In this document: positions 8,380-16,940 of the stretch, in pieces
Numbering within the stretch: the first letter of the stretch is position 1
How the letters are laid out: each line of letters opens with the position of its first letter
DNA from: Acidobacteriota bacterium
GTDB lineage: Bacteria; Acidobacteriota; Terriglobia; UBA7540
Direction: 5' to 3'
DNA: 28,172 nucleotides
NCBI GenBank assembly: GCA_021827245.1
Contig: JAKAWN010000033.1
Coordinates: 1 to 28,172 of the forward strand
Program-made: the position numbers and the translations under genes
The notes under the pieces: generated by a model
Told to the model about the DNA's origin: nothing
What the model saw: the letters and a program-made list of their open reading frames with translations, nothing else
Databases searched by the model: none

Positions 8380-8515
8380 GCGCCGGGCAACGGGCATCCG
8401 CAGAGGCCAAGGGCCTCAGTCCAACTCCATCAAGCAGATCCAAAGGTGCAGAGTCCTGCAAGCAATTGCAGCGGGTCGTTGCATCCTTCTCTCTCAAAAG
8501 GTACACTCCCATTTC

Positions 8516-10093
8516 ATGAGCACTGAGGAAGCTGCACAGACGGGATCAAACAAGAAGGATTTCATGGTGGCTGCGATTGTCTTTGTGGCCGCGGCCTTTG
8601 CCGTGTGGCTCCTATGGGCCAACAGGTTCTTCCTGTCGCTGGACGAGGGAATCTATCTGGCCGGAGCCGAGCGCATTTTGCAAGGTCAAGCTCCCTACCG
8701 TGATTTCTTCGTCCTGACGGGTCCAGGAAGTTTCTGGATTGAAGCTGGCATCATGGGATTGCTTGGCCCCACGCTACGCCATGCCCGGCTCGCCCTGGTG
8801 TTCGACCTCGGCCTGCTGACGGGGGTCGTTTACTGGCTGACTTCACGGCTCAGCGGCCGAAAAGTTGCGCTGTTGACGTGCGCATTTTTCTTTGCTCTTG
8901 AAACCAGGCCACTGTTTCGTCTTTATGCGAACCACCGATGGGATAGCAGCGCCTTCGGGTTGCTTGCCGTGGTTCTAGTCTTCGCTGGCACCGAGCGGCC
9001 ACGCTTCCTTCTGTTTCTCGGCGCCGGTATGGCTGCGGCGATCGCGGCATGGATTACACCTTCTCTCTTGGCAGTCCTTGCTCTTCTGGGACTATGGCTC
9101 TTTTTAATCAAGGAGTTACGTTCCCAATGGATCCCATACGCGCTGGGAGCAGCAGCCGTTTCCCTTGCAGCGGCCTCGGTCCTGTTCTTCCAAGGAGCGC
9201 TGATGCCGATGTTCCGCGATTTGCTCTGGACATCCACCCATTATCCGCAGGCGAACCGCGTGCCATACGGATACGGAGCCATTCCAACGGGAGGCCTGGG
9301 GGCATTGTTTTCGGGGGTGGGAGTTGCCGCAGTCCTTGCGCGCGCCACTGGCCTAATCTCCGTGGTGTCGCCGGCGGTTCTGCCGCTTGCCGTTTACGTC
9401 GTCTGGGTTATCCGGCGGTTACAGCAGCGGGTCATGGACCGGCGTGATAAGCTGGCTACGCTGTTGATAATCGCTTCGTTTGGTCTGGTAATTTCGAATT
9501 ATCCGCGATGGTCGGCTGACCAACTGTTATTTATAGCTCCCATTTTCTACGTCCTGGCAGGGTACCTTGTGGAGAGAATGCTGAAGGGCAAACTTGCCCG
9601 CGCTGCCGTCAGCGCCTTTTTGGTCGCGCTGGCCGCTGGCGCACTGAGTTACTCGGTCCTGCACATTACGTCGGAACCGGTGATCGAGACGCGCATCGGA
9701 CAGGTTCGTGCCGCGCCCGCCGACCGGTCAATCATCAAGCTTGCCAGCAGCAGAATCAGTCCGGGAGATACGCTTTTTGTTTACCCGTATCTGCCCATAA
9801 TCTACTTCCTGACCGGGGCTCGAAATCCCACAAGATATTCGTTCCTTCAGCCTGGAATGATGGAGCACCCGGCGTACGAGCAAGTGCTGGAAGAACTGCA
9901 AGCTCACCCCCCTCAGTGGGTCTTCTATTTTGCCCTTCCCCTTGCGACCTACCGCGGCATATGGCCAGCGGCTGACCCCGGCGCGCTTAATCTCACGCCG
10001 GTTGACCACTTCATTCTTTCAAACTATCACCCCGTCGGCATCCTGAGGAATCCCGTCACACAATTCTTCCTGCTGGAGCGCGGAGCGCACTGA
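8516..10093 (+). CDS. GT39-like multi-pass membrane glycosyltransferase
   Basis: A 525-residue integral membrane protein with about ten to twelve predicted helices. After the first helix comes the loop FLSLDEGIYLAGAERILQG...APYRDFFVLTGPG. Its Asp43-Glu44 pair and PYRDF segment are the hallmark of the GT-C fold (ArnT/PMT/GT39 and GT83 families), which use polyprenyl-phosphate sugars on the outer face of the membrane. The soluble C-terminal part (from about residue 435) holds FVYPYLPIIYFLTGA and resembles the periplasmic tail of these enzymes. The acceptor cannot be read from sequence; lipid, glycan or protein are all possible. I preferred the ATG at 8516 (MSTEEAAQ) over a start at 8363, because the added N-terminus is Arg/Gln-rich and overlaps the VWFA stop. 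Same strand as the VWFA pair, 136 bases downstream; possibly co-transcribed. Confidence 0.85.
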   Translation: MSTEEAAQTGSNKKDFMVAAIVFVAAAFAVWLLWANRFFLSLDEGIYLAGAERILQGQAPYRDFFVLTGPGSFWIEAGIMGLLGPTLRHARLALVFDLGLLTGVVYWLTSRLSGRKVALLTCAFFFALETRPLFRLYANHRWDSSAFGLLAVVLVFAGTERPRFLLFLGAGMAAAIAAWITPSLLAVLALLGLWLFLIKELRSQWIPYALGAAAVSLAAASVLFFQGALMPMFRDLLWTSTHYPQANRVPYGYGAIPTGGLGALFSGVGVAAVLARATGLISVVSPAVLPLAVYVVWVIRRLQQRVMDRRDKLATLLIIASFGLVISNYPRWSADQLLFIAPIFYVLAGYLVERMLKGKLARAAVSAFLVALAAGALSYSVLHITSEPVIETRIGQVRAAPADRSIIKLASSRISPGDTLFVYPYLPIIYFLTGARNPTRYSFLQPGMMEHPAYEQVLEELQAHPPQWVFYFALPLATYRGIWPAADPGALNLTPVDHFILSNYHPVGILRNPVTQFFLLERGAH

Positions 10094-10227
10094 GAAGTGG
10101 GTGGGCCGGGGAATGCAGTGCGTCCGCAAGGATGAGGCTTACAATGCATGCGCAGCAGCGCCGCAGCGGCGGGCGAAATCATCCGCGCAGCAGCACCACC
10201 GGTCGCGTCTCGATCAGATTCGCCGCG

Positions 10228-10758
10228 CTACTTGGCCTTGAAATTCGTCGCCAGCATCAGCTCACCCCATTGAACCGAAAAGCTGCCGCCTTCCGTTCCC
10301 TGCTTGGCGAGCTTAATCGTGACCAGGTCGGCCGAGTCAGTAACCTTTTCTTCGCGCAACGGCACCTTCACGAGGTCAAGTTTGGGATTGTGGCTTGTTC
10401 CCCACTGTCCGTGCTGCGTGTTGAACACCAGGTCCCACCTGTTGTTGGGAAGCATTTCCGCCCACAGGCTGTAGGTCCCAGCCGGAACGGTCTTGTTGCC
10501 AAAAACAAGCGGAACGCCCGCGGTAAAGGTTGTGGACTGATTTGCACCGAGACGCCAGAACGGCGCCGTGGGACTCTTCATCGCCAGCATCTGCTGGATG
10601 GTTCTGCCGTGAAGCGAAGGACGCCCGTAGTCGATGGAAACCGTTTTACCGTTTAATGTGATTTCCGTCTTACTCCGCCCTTCGTGTTGTGCCAGAAGAG
10701 GCAGAGTTACCGTCAGCATAACCGCCAACCCTAAGGACGTGGTCAGTAGCCGTTTCAT
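10228..10758 (-). CDS. Exported DUF2911-family protein
   Basis: The product is 176 residues with a clear signal peptide (MKRLLTTSLGLAVMLTVTLP followed by LLAQ). The mature part carries the DUF2911 pattern: KTVSIDYGRPSLHGRTI, APFWRLGANQSTTF, PAGTYSLWAEM and WGTSHNP. The family is common in Acidobacteriota and Bacteroidota and predicted to be an all-beta periplasmic protein; no activity is established. The start at 10758 is set by GAGGAGGGAACG just upstream; a GTG or ATG further up would put that site inside the gene. It converges with the glycosyltransferase gene and lies 212 bases downstream of rluD on the same strand. That gap contains AT-rich DNA (about 10795-10850) where its own promoter could lie. 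Confidence 0.88.
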   Translation of the reverse strand: MKRLLTTSLGLAVMLTVTLPLLAQHEGRSKTEITLNGKTVSIDYGRPSLHGRTIQQMLAMKSPTAPFWRLGANQSTTFTAGVPLVFGNKTVPAGTYSLWAEMLPNNRWDLVFNTQHGQWGTSHNPKLDLVKVPLREEKVTDSADLVTIKLAKQGTEGGSFSVQWGELMLATNFKAK

Positions 10759-10970
10759 CGTTCCCTCCTCAATGTCGTTTAGCAATCACCCCGAACCTTA
10801 TACTCGAATATCCTACCGCGCTTTCGACCACGCAGAGAAATTATCATCGGGAACCCCCCGGTTTTTTGAGATAGGGTCGCCAGCCGCCGTGCTACGAAAC
10901 AATAAACAAAGGGTAAAAGGGCAGGCCGTCCGCTCCAACCAAGGCTGCCCGCACCATCCCAGCCTTCCGG

Positions 10971-11939
10971 CTATCGGTCCTGCTTTTCAAGAAGGCCCAG
11001 AAAAGCTGCGAGTTTAGGCGGAAGCGGGGATGTGAGTGTCATTGGCGCTCGGGTCCGGGGGTGCGCGAACTCGATCTGGCCAGCGTGCAGGAAGTTCCTG
11101 TCGAGCGTAGCACGTTCATCGGGACCGATGCGAATCCTGGATGGAGCTCCATACATTCGATCACCAACAACCGGGTGACGAAGATGAGCAAAATGGACCC
11201 GAAGCTGGTGAGTGCGGCCCGTGTGCGGCTCTGCGTCAAGCAAGGTGAAATGGTGGAACCGGCGCACGACACGGTACAGCGTCACCGCTTCGCGCGCTCC
11301 GATCCCATCCACTTTCATCCGCGCACGCCGGACAGGATCACGCCCCACAGCAGCATCGATCCTGCCATGCTCCGCCTCCATGTGACCATGGACCAGAACT
11401 TGGTAGTGCTTGCGGACGGTCCGCGCTTTGAACTGGTCGGCCAGCGCCTGATGCGCGGCGTCATTCTTGGCTACCACCATCAGGCCGGAGGTCATCTTGT
11501 CCAGACGATGAACGATGCCGGGGCGTAACTCCCCGGCAACTGCCGACAGATCATTCCCCAAGTGATAAAGCAGAGCGTTAACCAGAGTGCCGGCCTTTGT
11601 TCCCACGCCAATATGTACCGACATGCCCGCGGCCTTATCCACCACGGCCAAATCTTCATCCTCGTACAAAATGTTGAGCGGCAGTTCTTCGGCAAAAGCA
11701 CGGATGGGCTCGCGCTTGGCCAGGACGATTATGCGTTCCCCGGCCTCCACCTTTTCGCCCGCCTTTGAGGCCGGCCGTGCACCAATCTTGACGAGTCCAG
11801 ACCGGATGACCTGCTGCAATTGGCTGCGGCTCCAGTCCGGCATCTGTTCCGCCAGGAAAACGTCCAGCCTGCGGCCATTGTCCTCGCCCGGCACCACAAA
11901 TTCCCGCAAGTCCTGGTCTTGAGGCACGCTTCCGGACAT
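10971..11939 (-). CDS. rluD: RluD-type 23S rRNA pseudouridine synthase
   Basis: A 322-residue RluA-family pseudouridine synthase. Residues 15-80 form an S4 RNA-binding domain (RRLDVFLAEQ, WSRSQLQQVIRSGLV). The catalytic domain follows, with the invariant aspartate Asp147 in GIVHRLDKMTSG, then LADQFKARTVRKHYQVLVHG, HTGRTHQLRVH and HPVVGDRMYG. RluD modifies helix 69 of 23S rRNA; membership of the RluC or RluA branch cannot be excluded without a tree, but the S4 domain and the gene order lspA-rluD favour RluD. The ATG lies six bases after the lspA stop, so translation is probably coupled. There is no strong ribosome-binding site of its own. Confidence 0.93.
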   Translation of the reverse strand: MSGSVPQDQDLREFVVPGEDNGRRLDVFLAEQMPDWSRSQLQQVIRSGLVKIGARPASKAGEKVEAGERIIVLAKREPIRAFAEELPLNILYEDEDLAVVDKAAGMSVHIGVGTKAGTLVNALLYHLGNDLSAVAGELRPGIVHRLDKMTSGLMVVAKNDAAHQALADQFKARTVRKHYQVLVHGHMEAEHGRIDAAVGRDPVRRARMKVDGIGAREAVTLYRVVRRFHHFTLLDAEPHTGRTHQLRVHFAHLRHPVVGDRMYGAPSRIRIGPDERATLDRNFLHAGQIEFAHPRTRAPMTLTSPLPPKLAAFLGLLEKQDR

Positions 11940-11945
11940 TAAGAT

Positions 11946-12482
11946 TTACTTGGAAAAGAAAAGTTCAATAATCAGGAGCCCCGCTCCAACGACAATGGCA
12001 CTGTCTGCCAGATTGAACGTCGGCCAGTGGTAGCTTCGGTAGTAGACGTCAAGAAAATCGACCACCTGGCCGAAGCGAATTCGGTCCAGGAGGTTGGAGG
12101 AAGCTCCCCCCAGAATCAGCGCCAGACCCACTCCTGCTTCCCATTTCAGTTCCCTGCTCCTCCAAGCAACAATGACCACCGCGATCAACAGGGCCACCGA
12201 AACGGCAATCAACAGGACCATCTTCCACGAAGACGAGGAGCCGGCAAAGAGGCTGAACGCGATGCCGGTGTTATCAGTGTGAATGATGTTGAAAAATCCG
12301 GGGATCACAGTGATCACAGCGTCATGTGGAATGGAGTTTTTGACTATGTTCTTGGTGATCTGATCGCCGGCGAAAACCAGAGCGGCGATCAGCACATAGA
12401 CGATGCGCTGAATGGCATGAACACGCTTTGCCAGCGGAGCGGGCATAACAGTGCCAATCGTCTCGGATGACTGTTCGTGCAT
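11946..12482 (-). CDS. lspA: Lipoprotein signal peptidase (signal peptidase II)
   Basis: LspA cuts the signal peptide from diacylglyceryl-modified prolipoproteins in the inner membrane. The 178 residues hold four hydrophobic helices (about 26-42, 86-107, 116-130, 161-177). The conserved motifs are present: DNTGIAFS (70-77), GGASSNLLDRI, GQVVDFLDVYY with catalytic Asp142, and FNLADSAI with catalytic Asp160. The first 20 residues form a cytoplasmic extension. A later ATG (12446) would also give a complete enzyme, and neither start has a strong ribosome-binding site. It sits between ileS and rluD on one strand, a very widespread order, and is probably co-transcribed with them despite the 133-base gap to ileS. 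Confidence 0.96.
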   Translation of the reverse strand: MHEQSSETIGTVMPAPLAKRVHAIQRIVYVLIAALVFAGDQITKNIVKNSIPHDAVITVIPGFFNIIHTDNTGIAFSLFAGSSSSWKMVLLIAVSVALLIAVVIVAWRSRELKWEAGVGLALILGGASSNLLDRIRFGQVVDFLDVYYRSYHWPTFNLADSAIVVGAGLLIIELFFSK

Positions 12483-12556
12483 ATGGGACCGATCAACTCA
12501 GCAGTTCCCCGGGACACATCTTTATTGTAGCGCAGCATCGCCCATTAACGCGCGGA

Positions 12557-12582
12557 GCTCTTGCGTTGAATCACGCAAGAGC
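12557..12582 (-). other. Perfect 10-bp stem-loop between ileS and lspA
   Basis: GCTCTTGCGT (12557-12566) and ACGCAAGAGC (12573-12582) pair perfectly around a 6-base loop. No T-run follows in the direction of transcription, so this is not a standard terminator. It could be an mRNA processing or stability element that sets the ratio of ileS to lspA message, or a weak Rho-related stop followed by a fresh start in the AT-richer DNA at 12520-12535. Confidence 0.4.
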
Positions 12583-12615
12583 CGCGGCTGAAGAACGAGG
12601 TTAGCGCTGCAGATT

Positions 12616-15450
12616 TTAGGTTGCGGCACCCTCTTCGATCTCCCGCAAGACAGCCACGCAACGTTCGCAAACTTCAGGATAAACCCCATCCTTTCCGACC
12701 TGCTCAGAGTAATTCCAGCAACGCGCGCATTTGGCTCCCGAGGCTCGCTCAATTCTTATCTTAAGCCCGGGCATGGAGCTTTCACCAGTACTGCCGGAAG
12801 AATAGGGCTCCAGCTCAACCTGTGAAACAATCAGGAGAGTGGGCAGGTCAGCGCGGTAGGTTTCAAGCAGAGGGCTGAGATTATCGTCGGCGCTCAGGTA
12901 GAGCCTGGCTTCGAGTGGGCTGTGAATCACATCGTCCCGGCGTGCCGCCTCCAGGGCTTTCAGCACGGCGTCGCGAACCGCAATCAGCCGGGGCCAATTG
13001 TCAAGCCGCCTGCGGTATGCTGGCGGGACCTCGTCGCGCAGCATAGCCGCTGGAATGAAACGGGCCAGATGAACGCTCGGCTCGCGAGAAGACACCTGTG
13101 GCAGGTGGGACCAGACTTCGTCCGCGGTAAAGCACATCAGCGGTGCCACAGCCCGAACCAGGGCGTCGGCGATCCGATAGAGCGCGGTCTGGGCGGCACG
13201 CCTTCGCACCGAACGCGCCGGAGCAGTGTAGAGCCGGTCTTTCAGAATGTCGAAATAGAACGAACTAAGCTCGATGGTGGCAAAATCGTAAATCGCGCGA
13301 TAAACCTTGTGAAACGCCTCTTCATTGTAAGCGGCGTAAACCCGATCGAGCAGGTCGGCGGTCTGCAAATGCGCCCAACTGTCAATCTCTTCCAGTTGGT
13401 CGCCCCGCACGCTGTCGCGTACAGGGTCAAAATCATAGAGATTCGACAAACAGTACCTGAAAGTGTTGCGCAGCTTTCGGTAGGCCTCCGATAGGCGCGT
13501 CAGGATGTCCGGTGAGATCACAACATCCTCGCGGAAATCGATGGAGGCCACCCACAGTCGCAGGATTTCCGCGCCGTGGGTCTTGATGACCTCATTCGGA
13601 TCAATCACGTTGCCCAGTGATTTCGACATGGCACGTCCTTGAGCGTCCAGGACCCAGCCGTGGGTCAACACCGCGTGATAGGGTGCTTCTCCTCGCGCCA
13701 CCATGCCAACCAGCAGGGAACTGTGGAACCACCCGCGATACTGGTCGCCGCCTTCGAGATAAACATCAGAGGGCCAGGGCAGGTCAGGCCGGTGGCCCAG
13801 GACGGCCGCGTGGCTCGATCCGGAATCAAACCACACGTCGAGGATGTCGGTTTCCTTGCGCAGGTTTGTTCCGCCGCAATCGGGACATTTTGTTCCCGGA
13901 GGAACCAACTCCTGAACATTGTGCGTATACCAGGCGTCCGCGCCCTCCTGCTTGAAAAGTTCGACTGCTTTGCGGCCAAGGCTGGCATCGAGCAATGGCT
14001 TCTTGCAGTCAACACAATGGAAAACCGTGATCGGAACGCCCCAGACCCGCTGGCGAGAAATGCACCAGTCCGGCCGCGTGGCGATCATATTTGAAATACG
14101 TTCTTCACCCCATTCGGGCGACCACCGAACCTTCTTAATCTCCTCCAGAGTGCGCTCGCGAAGCCGGTCGTGGTCAATTTCGACAAACCACTGTTCGTTC
14201 GCCCTGAAAATGATCGGATTGTGACAGCGCCAGCAATGCGGATAGGAATGGGTCAGGTAGCCGGCGGGTCCCACCAGATTCCCGCGAGCCTTGAGAAGGT
14301 CGATGATGACTTCGTTGGCTTCAAAAACCTGCTTACCCTTATACTCTGGCAGCCCTTCCGTGAACTCGCCGGCATCGCCGACATGGCTGAAGACTTCCAA
14401 TCCGTATTTGTTGCCGGTTTCGAAGTCCTCCCGGCCATGAGCCGGCGCCGTGTGGACGCATCCTGTCCCATCTTCCGCGGTAATGTAATCCGCGAGCACA
14501 CCCAGAACCTTGCGCTCCAGGAATGGATGCTGCATTTCAATACGGTCCAACTTCTTGCCGGGAAATCGCGCCAGTACCGCGGATGCCTTCAGCCCCGTCT
14601 CCGCCAATACAGGTTCATGGCGGCGGCTTTCCAAGATGTACACTTCGCCATCCCGGCTGCCATCGCTGGCCGCCACGTATTCATATTCCGGATGGAAAGC
14701 CACGGCCATGCTTGCGGGAAGCGTCCACGGAGTCGTGGTCCAGATGATGACATAGACCTCGCGGCCTTTCAGTACGGGCGCGATTCCGCTCAAGTCCGAC
14801 AGCAGCCGATAGCGGACATAAATCGAGTGGCTGCGATGCTCCGCGTATTCCACCTCCGCCTCGGCCAGCGCGGTCTTATCGTGGATGCACCAATAGACGG
14901 GCTTCAAACCACGGTAAACGTAGCCTTTCTCTAGAAATTTCAGGAAGACCTGCGCGATGAGCGCCTGGTATGAAGGATCCATCGTGAGATAGGGCTTAGA
15001 CCACTCGCCCATCACTCCAAGGCGAACAAAATCCTCCCGCTGAAGATCGACGTACTTCTCAGCATACCGCCGACAAGCCTGGCGGATCTCCACCACGCTC
15101 ATGTTCCGCTTCCGCGGCCCCAGTTCCTTATCAACGTTAATCTCAATCGGCAATCCGTGGCAGTCCCAACCCGGCACATAGGGAGCATTCAAACCCTGCA
15201 GGGTTCTCGACTTGACAATGAAATCCTTGAGGATCTTATTGAGGGCCGTGCCCAGATGGATGCGCCCGTTGGCGTATGGCGGGCCGTCGTGCAGGGTAAA
15301 AACCGGCGCATCTTTCCGGGCCTGTCGAATCTGGCCATAGAGATCCTCCTCCGCCCATCTGGCAAGCCATCGAGGCTCGTTCTGGGGCAGGTTCGCCTTC
15401 ATCGAAAACTTTGTCTGCGGAAGATTAAGCGTGTGTTTAAGGTCGAGCAC
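12616..15450 (-). CDS. ileS: Isoleucyl-tRNA synthetase
   Basis: The 944-residue class Ia synthetase charges tRNA-Ile and edits valine. Domains in order: N-terminal lead (LKHTLNLPQTKFSMKANLPQ), first half of the Rossmann fold with the HIGH-type motif as HLGT (65-68) in HDGPPYANGRIHLGT, the CP1 editing domain (about 195-440, with WTTTPWTLPA and AHGREDF), the second half with DVWFDSGSSHA and the KMSKS-type motif as AMSKS (607-611), the anticodon-binding helical domain, and a C-terminal zinc finger (CARCW...CERC, about 908-935). The start is a GTG at 15450: homologues begin with the LKxTLNLP segment, so the ATG at 15402 is too late. A sigma70-like promoter lies 38-67 bases upstream. There is no room for a T-box leader. 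Confidence 0.98.
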   Translation of the reverse strand: MLDLKHTLNLPQTKFSMKANLPQNEPRWLARWAEEDLYGQIRQARKDAPVFTLHDGPPYANGRIHLGTALNKILKDFIVKSRTLQGLNAPYVPGWDCHGLPIEINVDKELGPRKRNMSVVEIRQACRRYAEKYVDLQREDFVRLGVMGEWSKPYLTMDPSYQALIAQVFLKFLEKGYVYRGLKPVYWCIHDKTALAEAEVEYAEHRSHSIYVRYRLLSDLSGIAPVLKGREVYVIIWTTTPWTLPASMAVAFHPEYEYVAASDGSRDGEVYILESRRHEPVLAETGLKASAVLARFPGKKLDRIEMQHPFLERKVLGVLADYITAEDGTGCVHTAPAHGREDFETGNKYGLEVFSHVGDAGEFTEGLPEYKGKQVFEANEVIIDLLKARGNLVGPAGYLTHSYPHCWRCHNPIIFRANEQWFVEIDHDRLRERTLEEIKKVRWSPEWGEERISNMIATRPDWCISRQRVWGVPITVFHCVDCKKPLLDASLGRKAVELFKQEGADAWYTHNVQELVPPGTKCPDCGGTNLRKETDILDVWFDSGSSHAAVLGHRPDLPWPSDVYLEGGDQYRGWFHSSLLVGMVARGEAPYHAVLTHGWVLDAQGRAMSKSLGNVIDPNEVIKTHGAEILRLWVASIDFREDVVISPDILTRLSEAYRKLRNTFRYCLSNLYDFDPVRDSVRGDQLEEIDSWAHLQTADLLDRVYAAYNEEAFHKVYRAIYDFATIELSSFYFDILKDRLYTAPARSVRRRAAQTALYRIADALVRAVAPLMCFTADEVWSHLPQVSSREPSVHLARFIPAAMLRDEVPPAYRRRLDNWPRLIAVRDAVLKALEAARRDDVIHSPLEARLYLSADDNLSPLLETYRADLPTLLIVSQVELEPYSSGSTGESSMPGLKIRIERASGAKCARCWNYSEQVGKDGVYPEVCERCVAVLREIEEGAAT

Positions 15451-15487
15451 CTTGCGTATCGGTCCCCCTTGAGTAGATAAAGTGTTG

Positions 15488-15517
15488 ATTATAGAGAAGG
15501 GCTTCCCTCGGTGTCCA
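15488..15517 (-). promoter_or_regulatory. ileS: Sigma70-type promoter of the ileS-lspA-rluD group
   Basis: On the minus strand a -35 box TGGACA (15517-15512, five of six) and a perfect -10 box TATAAT (15493-15488) are separated by 18 bases. Transcription should begin near 15481, giving a leader of about 31 bases before the GTG start. The leader carries AAGGGGGA about 12 bases upstream of the start. Confidence 0.65.
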
Positions 15518-15613
15518 GCAAACGCTGGCGTCGGTCAACAACGAGCTGACCGCTGTACGCAGTCCGTATACAACGTTATCGGCCCGGCAGAGCACATTCG
15601 AGCTTGACAAAAC

Positions 15614-15643
15614 AGGACAAGAACAAACATGCTTGAATATAAT
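15614..15643 (+). promoter_or_regulatory. Possible promoter of the metallophosphoesterase gene
   Basis: A perfect TATAAT at 15638-15643 is paired with AGGACA (15614-15619, four of six) at an 18-base spacing. If used, transcription would begin only about eight bases before the ATG at 15658, leaving a nearly leaderless message, which weakens the case. A perfect TTGACA at 15604-15609 is too far away (28 bases) to work with the same -10. Confidence 0.35.
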
Positions 15644-15657
15644 TTTTGTGGGGCAGT

Positions 15658-16899
15658 ATGGGACATCATCATCACCATTTGTTACCGATCTTCGGTTTAT
15701 TGTTCATTGCCAGCCAATTTTTCTGGATCTACCACATTGGCAAACTTGGAGCGAAATTCATCCCCGGCAAGAAGCTTCGTCTTTGCCTTGCCGTGACGGG
15801 TGTAGCCACCTACATCGCGCTACTTGCGTACAACTTTTTGTCGGCCCGCGAAATAGCTGCCACCAGCCTGACTCTTAAGATCGCTTTGCTCGATGCGCCC
15901 GTTGGCTGGTGGATTTTCAGTTCGACCGTGGGATTTGTCATTGCGATCCCCTTCCTGCTGGCAAACTCGATCCTGGATCGAATTCGAGGGACCAGGCAGA
16001 AGTCAGGGGCTGCGGACCCCGATCCGATTTCCTCGCCGGACCGGCGAAAATTCCTCTCCAACACAGCCAAGGTCGCCGGAGCCTTGCCCTTTGCCGCCTG
16101 CGGGTATGGGCTTCTGTTTGGCCGCGTCGAGTTTGAAAAGTCGTTTGTGCGGATGAAGCTGTCCCGGCTACCAAGAGAATTCCATGGCTTCCGCATCGCT
16201 CAACTCTCGGATATTCACATCGGACCGTTCATGACCTCTTCCGACGTTCGCCATGTAGTTGAGATGGCCAACGCGCTGAGACCCGACCTCATAGTCCTAA
16301 CCGGGGACTACATTACCTGGGACCCTGCCACGCAGGAAGCCGCGGTCGATTCGCTCTCCGGCCTCAAGGCTCCCTTCGGAGTTTACGGTTGCCTCGGAAA
16401 TCATGAGATGTGGACGCACACCCAAGCCTCCATCACTCGACTCTTCGCCCAACGCAACGTCAAGATTCTGCGGCACCAACGAACGGCCATCCGGGCTGGC
16501 CATGAGAGCCTGAACCTGATCGGCGTTGACTTCGAGTCACTCGAACATTTGGGGCGCTATGAGGGCACCAAAGCGACGCGATACCTGGAGGGAGTGGGCC
16601 AGCTAACGAGGCCGGACCAAGTCAACATCCTGTTGAGCCACAATCCCAATACCTTCGACCGTGCTGCCGAACTGGGAATCGATTTAAGCCTGGCAGGCCA
16701 CACCCATGGAGGTCAGGTTACGCTTGATTTCATCAGCCCGGATCTTTCAATCGCTCGCCTGATCACTCCTTACGTCGAAGGTCATTTCAAGAAGCCTGGC
16801 GGGCAGCTTTATGTCAATCGCGGCATTGGGACCATCATCGTCCCTGTCCGTTTTGGCGCTGCGCCCGAAATCACCTTGTTTGAGCTTGTCCGGACCTGA
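15658..16899 (+). CDS. Membrane-anchored metallophosphoesterase
   Basis: The 413-residue protein has three or four N-terminal helices (8-26, 40-60, 85-104, and about 137-155), then a calcineurin-like phosphoesterase domain (about 178-410). All five metal-binding blocks are present: SDIHIG (Asp185, His187), TGDYI (Asp217), GNHE (248-250), LLSHNP and AGHTHGGQ. This is the YaeI/YkuE type, whose members act on phospholipid or nucleotide phosphodiesters at the membrane; the substrate here is unknown. DRRKFLSNT at 128-136, just before the last helix, resembles a Tat motif in an internal position. The N-terminus reads MGHHHHHLL, a native run of five histidines. An in-frame TTG at 15646 is possible, but the ATG has GGGG upstream. 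Divergent from ileS. Confidence 0.9.
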   Translation: MGHHHHHLLPIFGLLFIASQFFWIYHIGKLGAKFIPGKKLRLCLAVTGVATYIALLAYNFLSAREIAATSLTLKIALLDAPVGWWIFSSTVGFVIAIPFLLANSILDRIRGTRQKSGAADPDPISSPDRRKFLSNTAKVAGALPFAACGYGLLFGRVEFEKSFVRMKLSRLPREFHGFRIAQLSDIHIGPFMTSSDVRHVVEMANALRPDLIVLTGDYITWDPATQEAAVDSLSGLKAPFGVYGCLGNHEMWTHTQASITRLFAQRNVKILRHQRTAIRAGHESLNLIGVDFESLEHLGRYEGTKATRYLEGVGQLTRPDQVNILLSHNPNTFDRAAELGIDLSLAGHTHGGQVTLDFISPDLSIARLITPYVEGHFKKPGGQLYVNRGIGTIIVPVRFGAAPEITLFELVRT

Positions 16900-16926
16900 A
16901 CTGAGCCCTATTACCAATCTGCACGG

Positions 16927-16940
16927 CCTGACAGGTCAGG
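16927..16940. other. Short palindrome between convergent genes
   Basis: CCTGAC-AG-GTCAGG is a 6-bp perfect stem at the junction of the metallophosphoesterase (ends 16899) and the small exported protein (ends 16936), overlapping the latter's stop codon. No T-run is attached. It may take part in ending transcription from either side; evidence is positional only. Confidence 0.25.

Noticed and set aside
12616..15450. Defective IleRS because HIGH and KMSKS read HLGT and AMSKS
   Set aside because: Both variants are accepted forms in bacterial isoleucyl-tRNA synthetases, and all domains including editing and zinc finger are complete.
15451..15500. T-box leader upstream of ileS
   Set aside because: The promoter at 15488-15517 leaves only about 31 bases of leader, far too short, and no T-box core sequence is visible.
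15604..15643. TTGACA and TATAAT as one promoter
   Set aside because: Both boxes are perfect, but 28 bases apart, well beyond a workable 16-19 base spacer.
15658..15681. Engineered His-tag or vector contamination
   Set aside because: The five histidines run straight into a normal family N-terminus and the flanking DNA is ordinary chromosome; there is no sixth His, linker or protease site.
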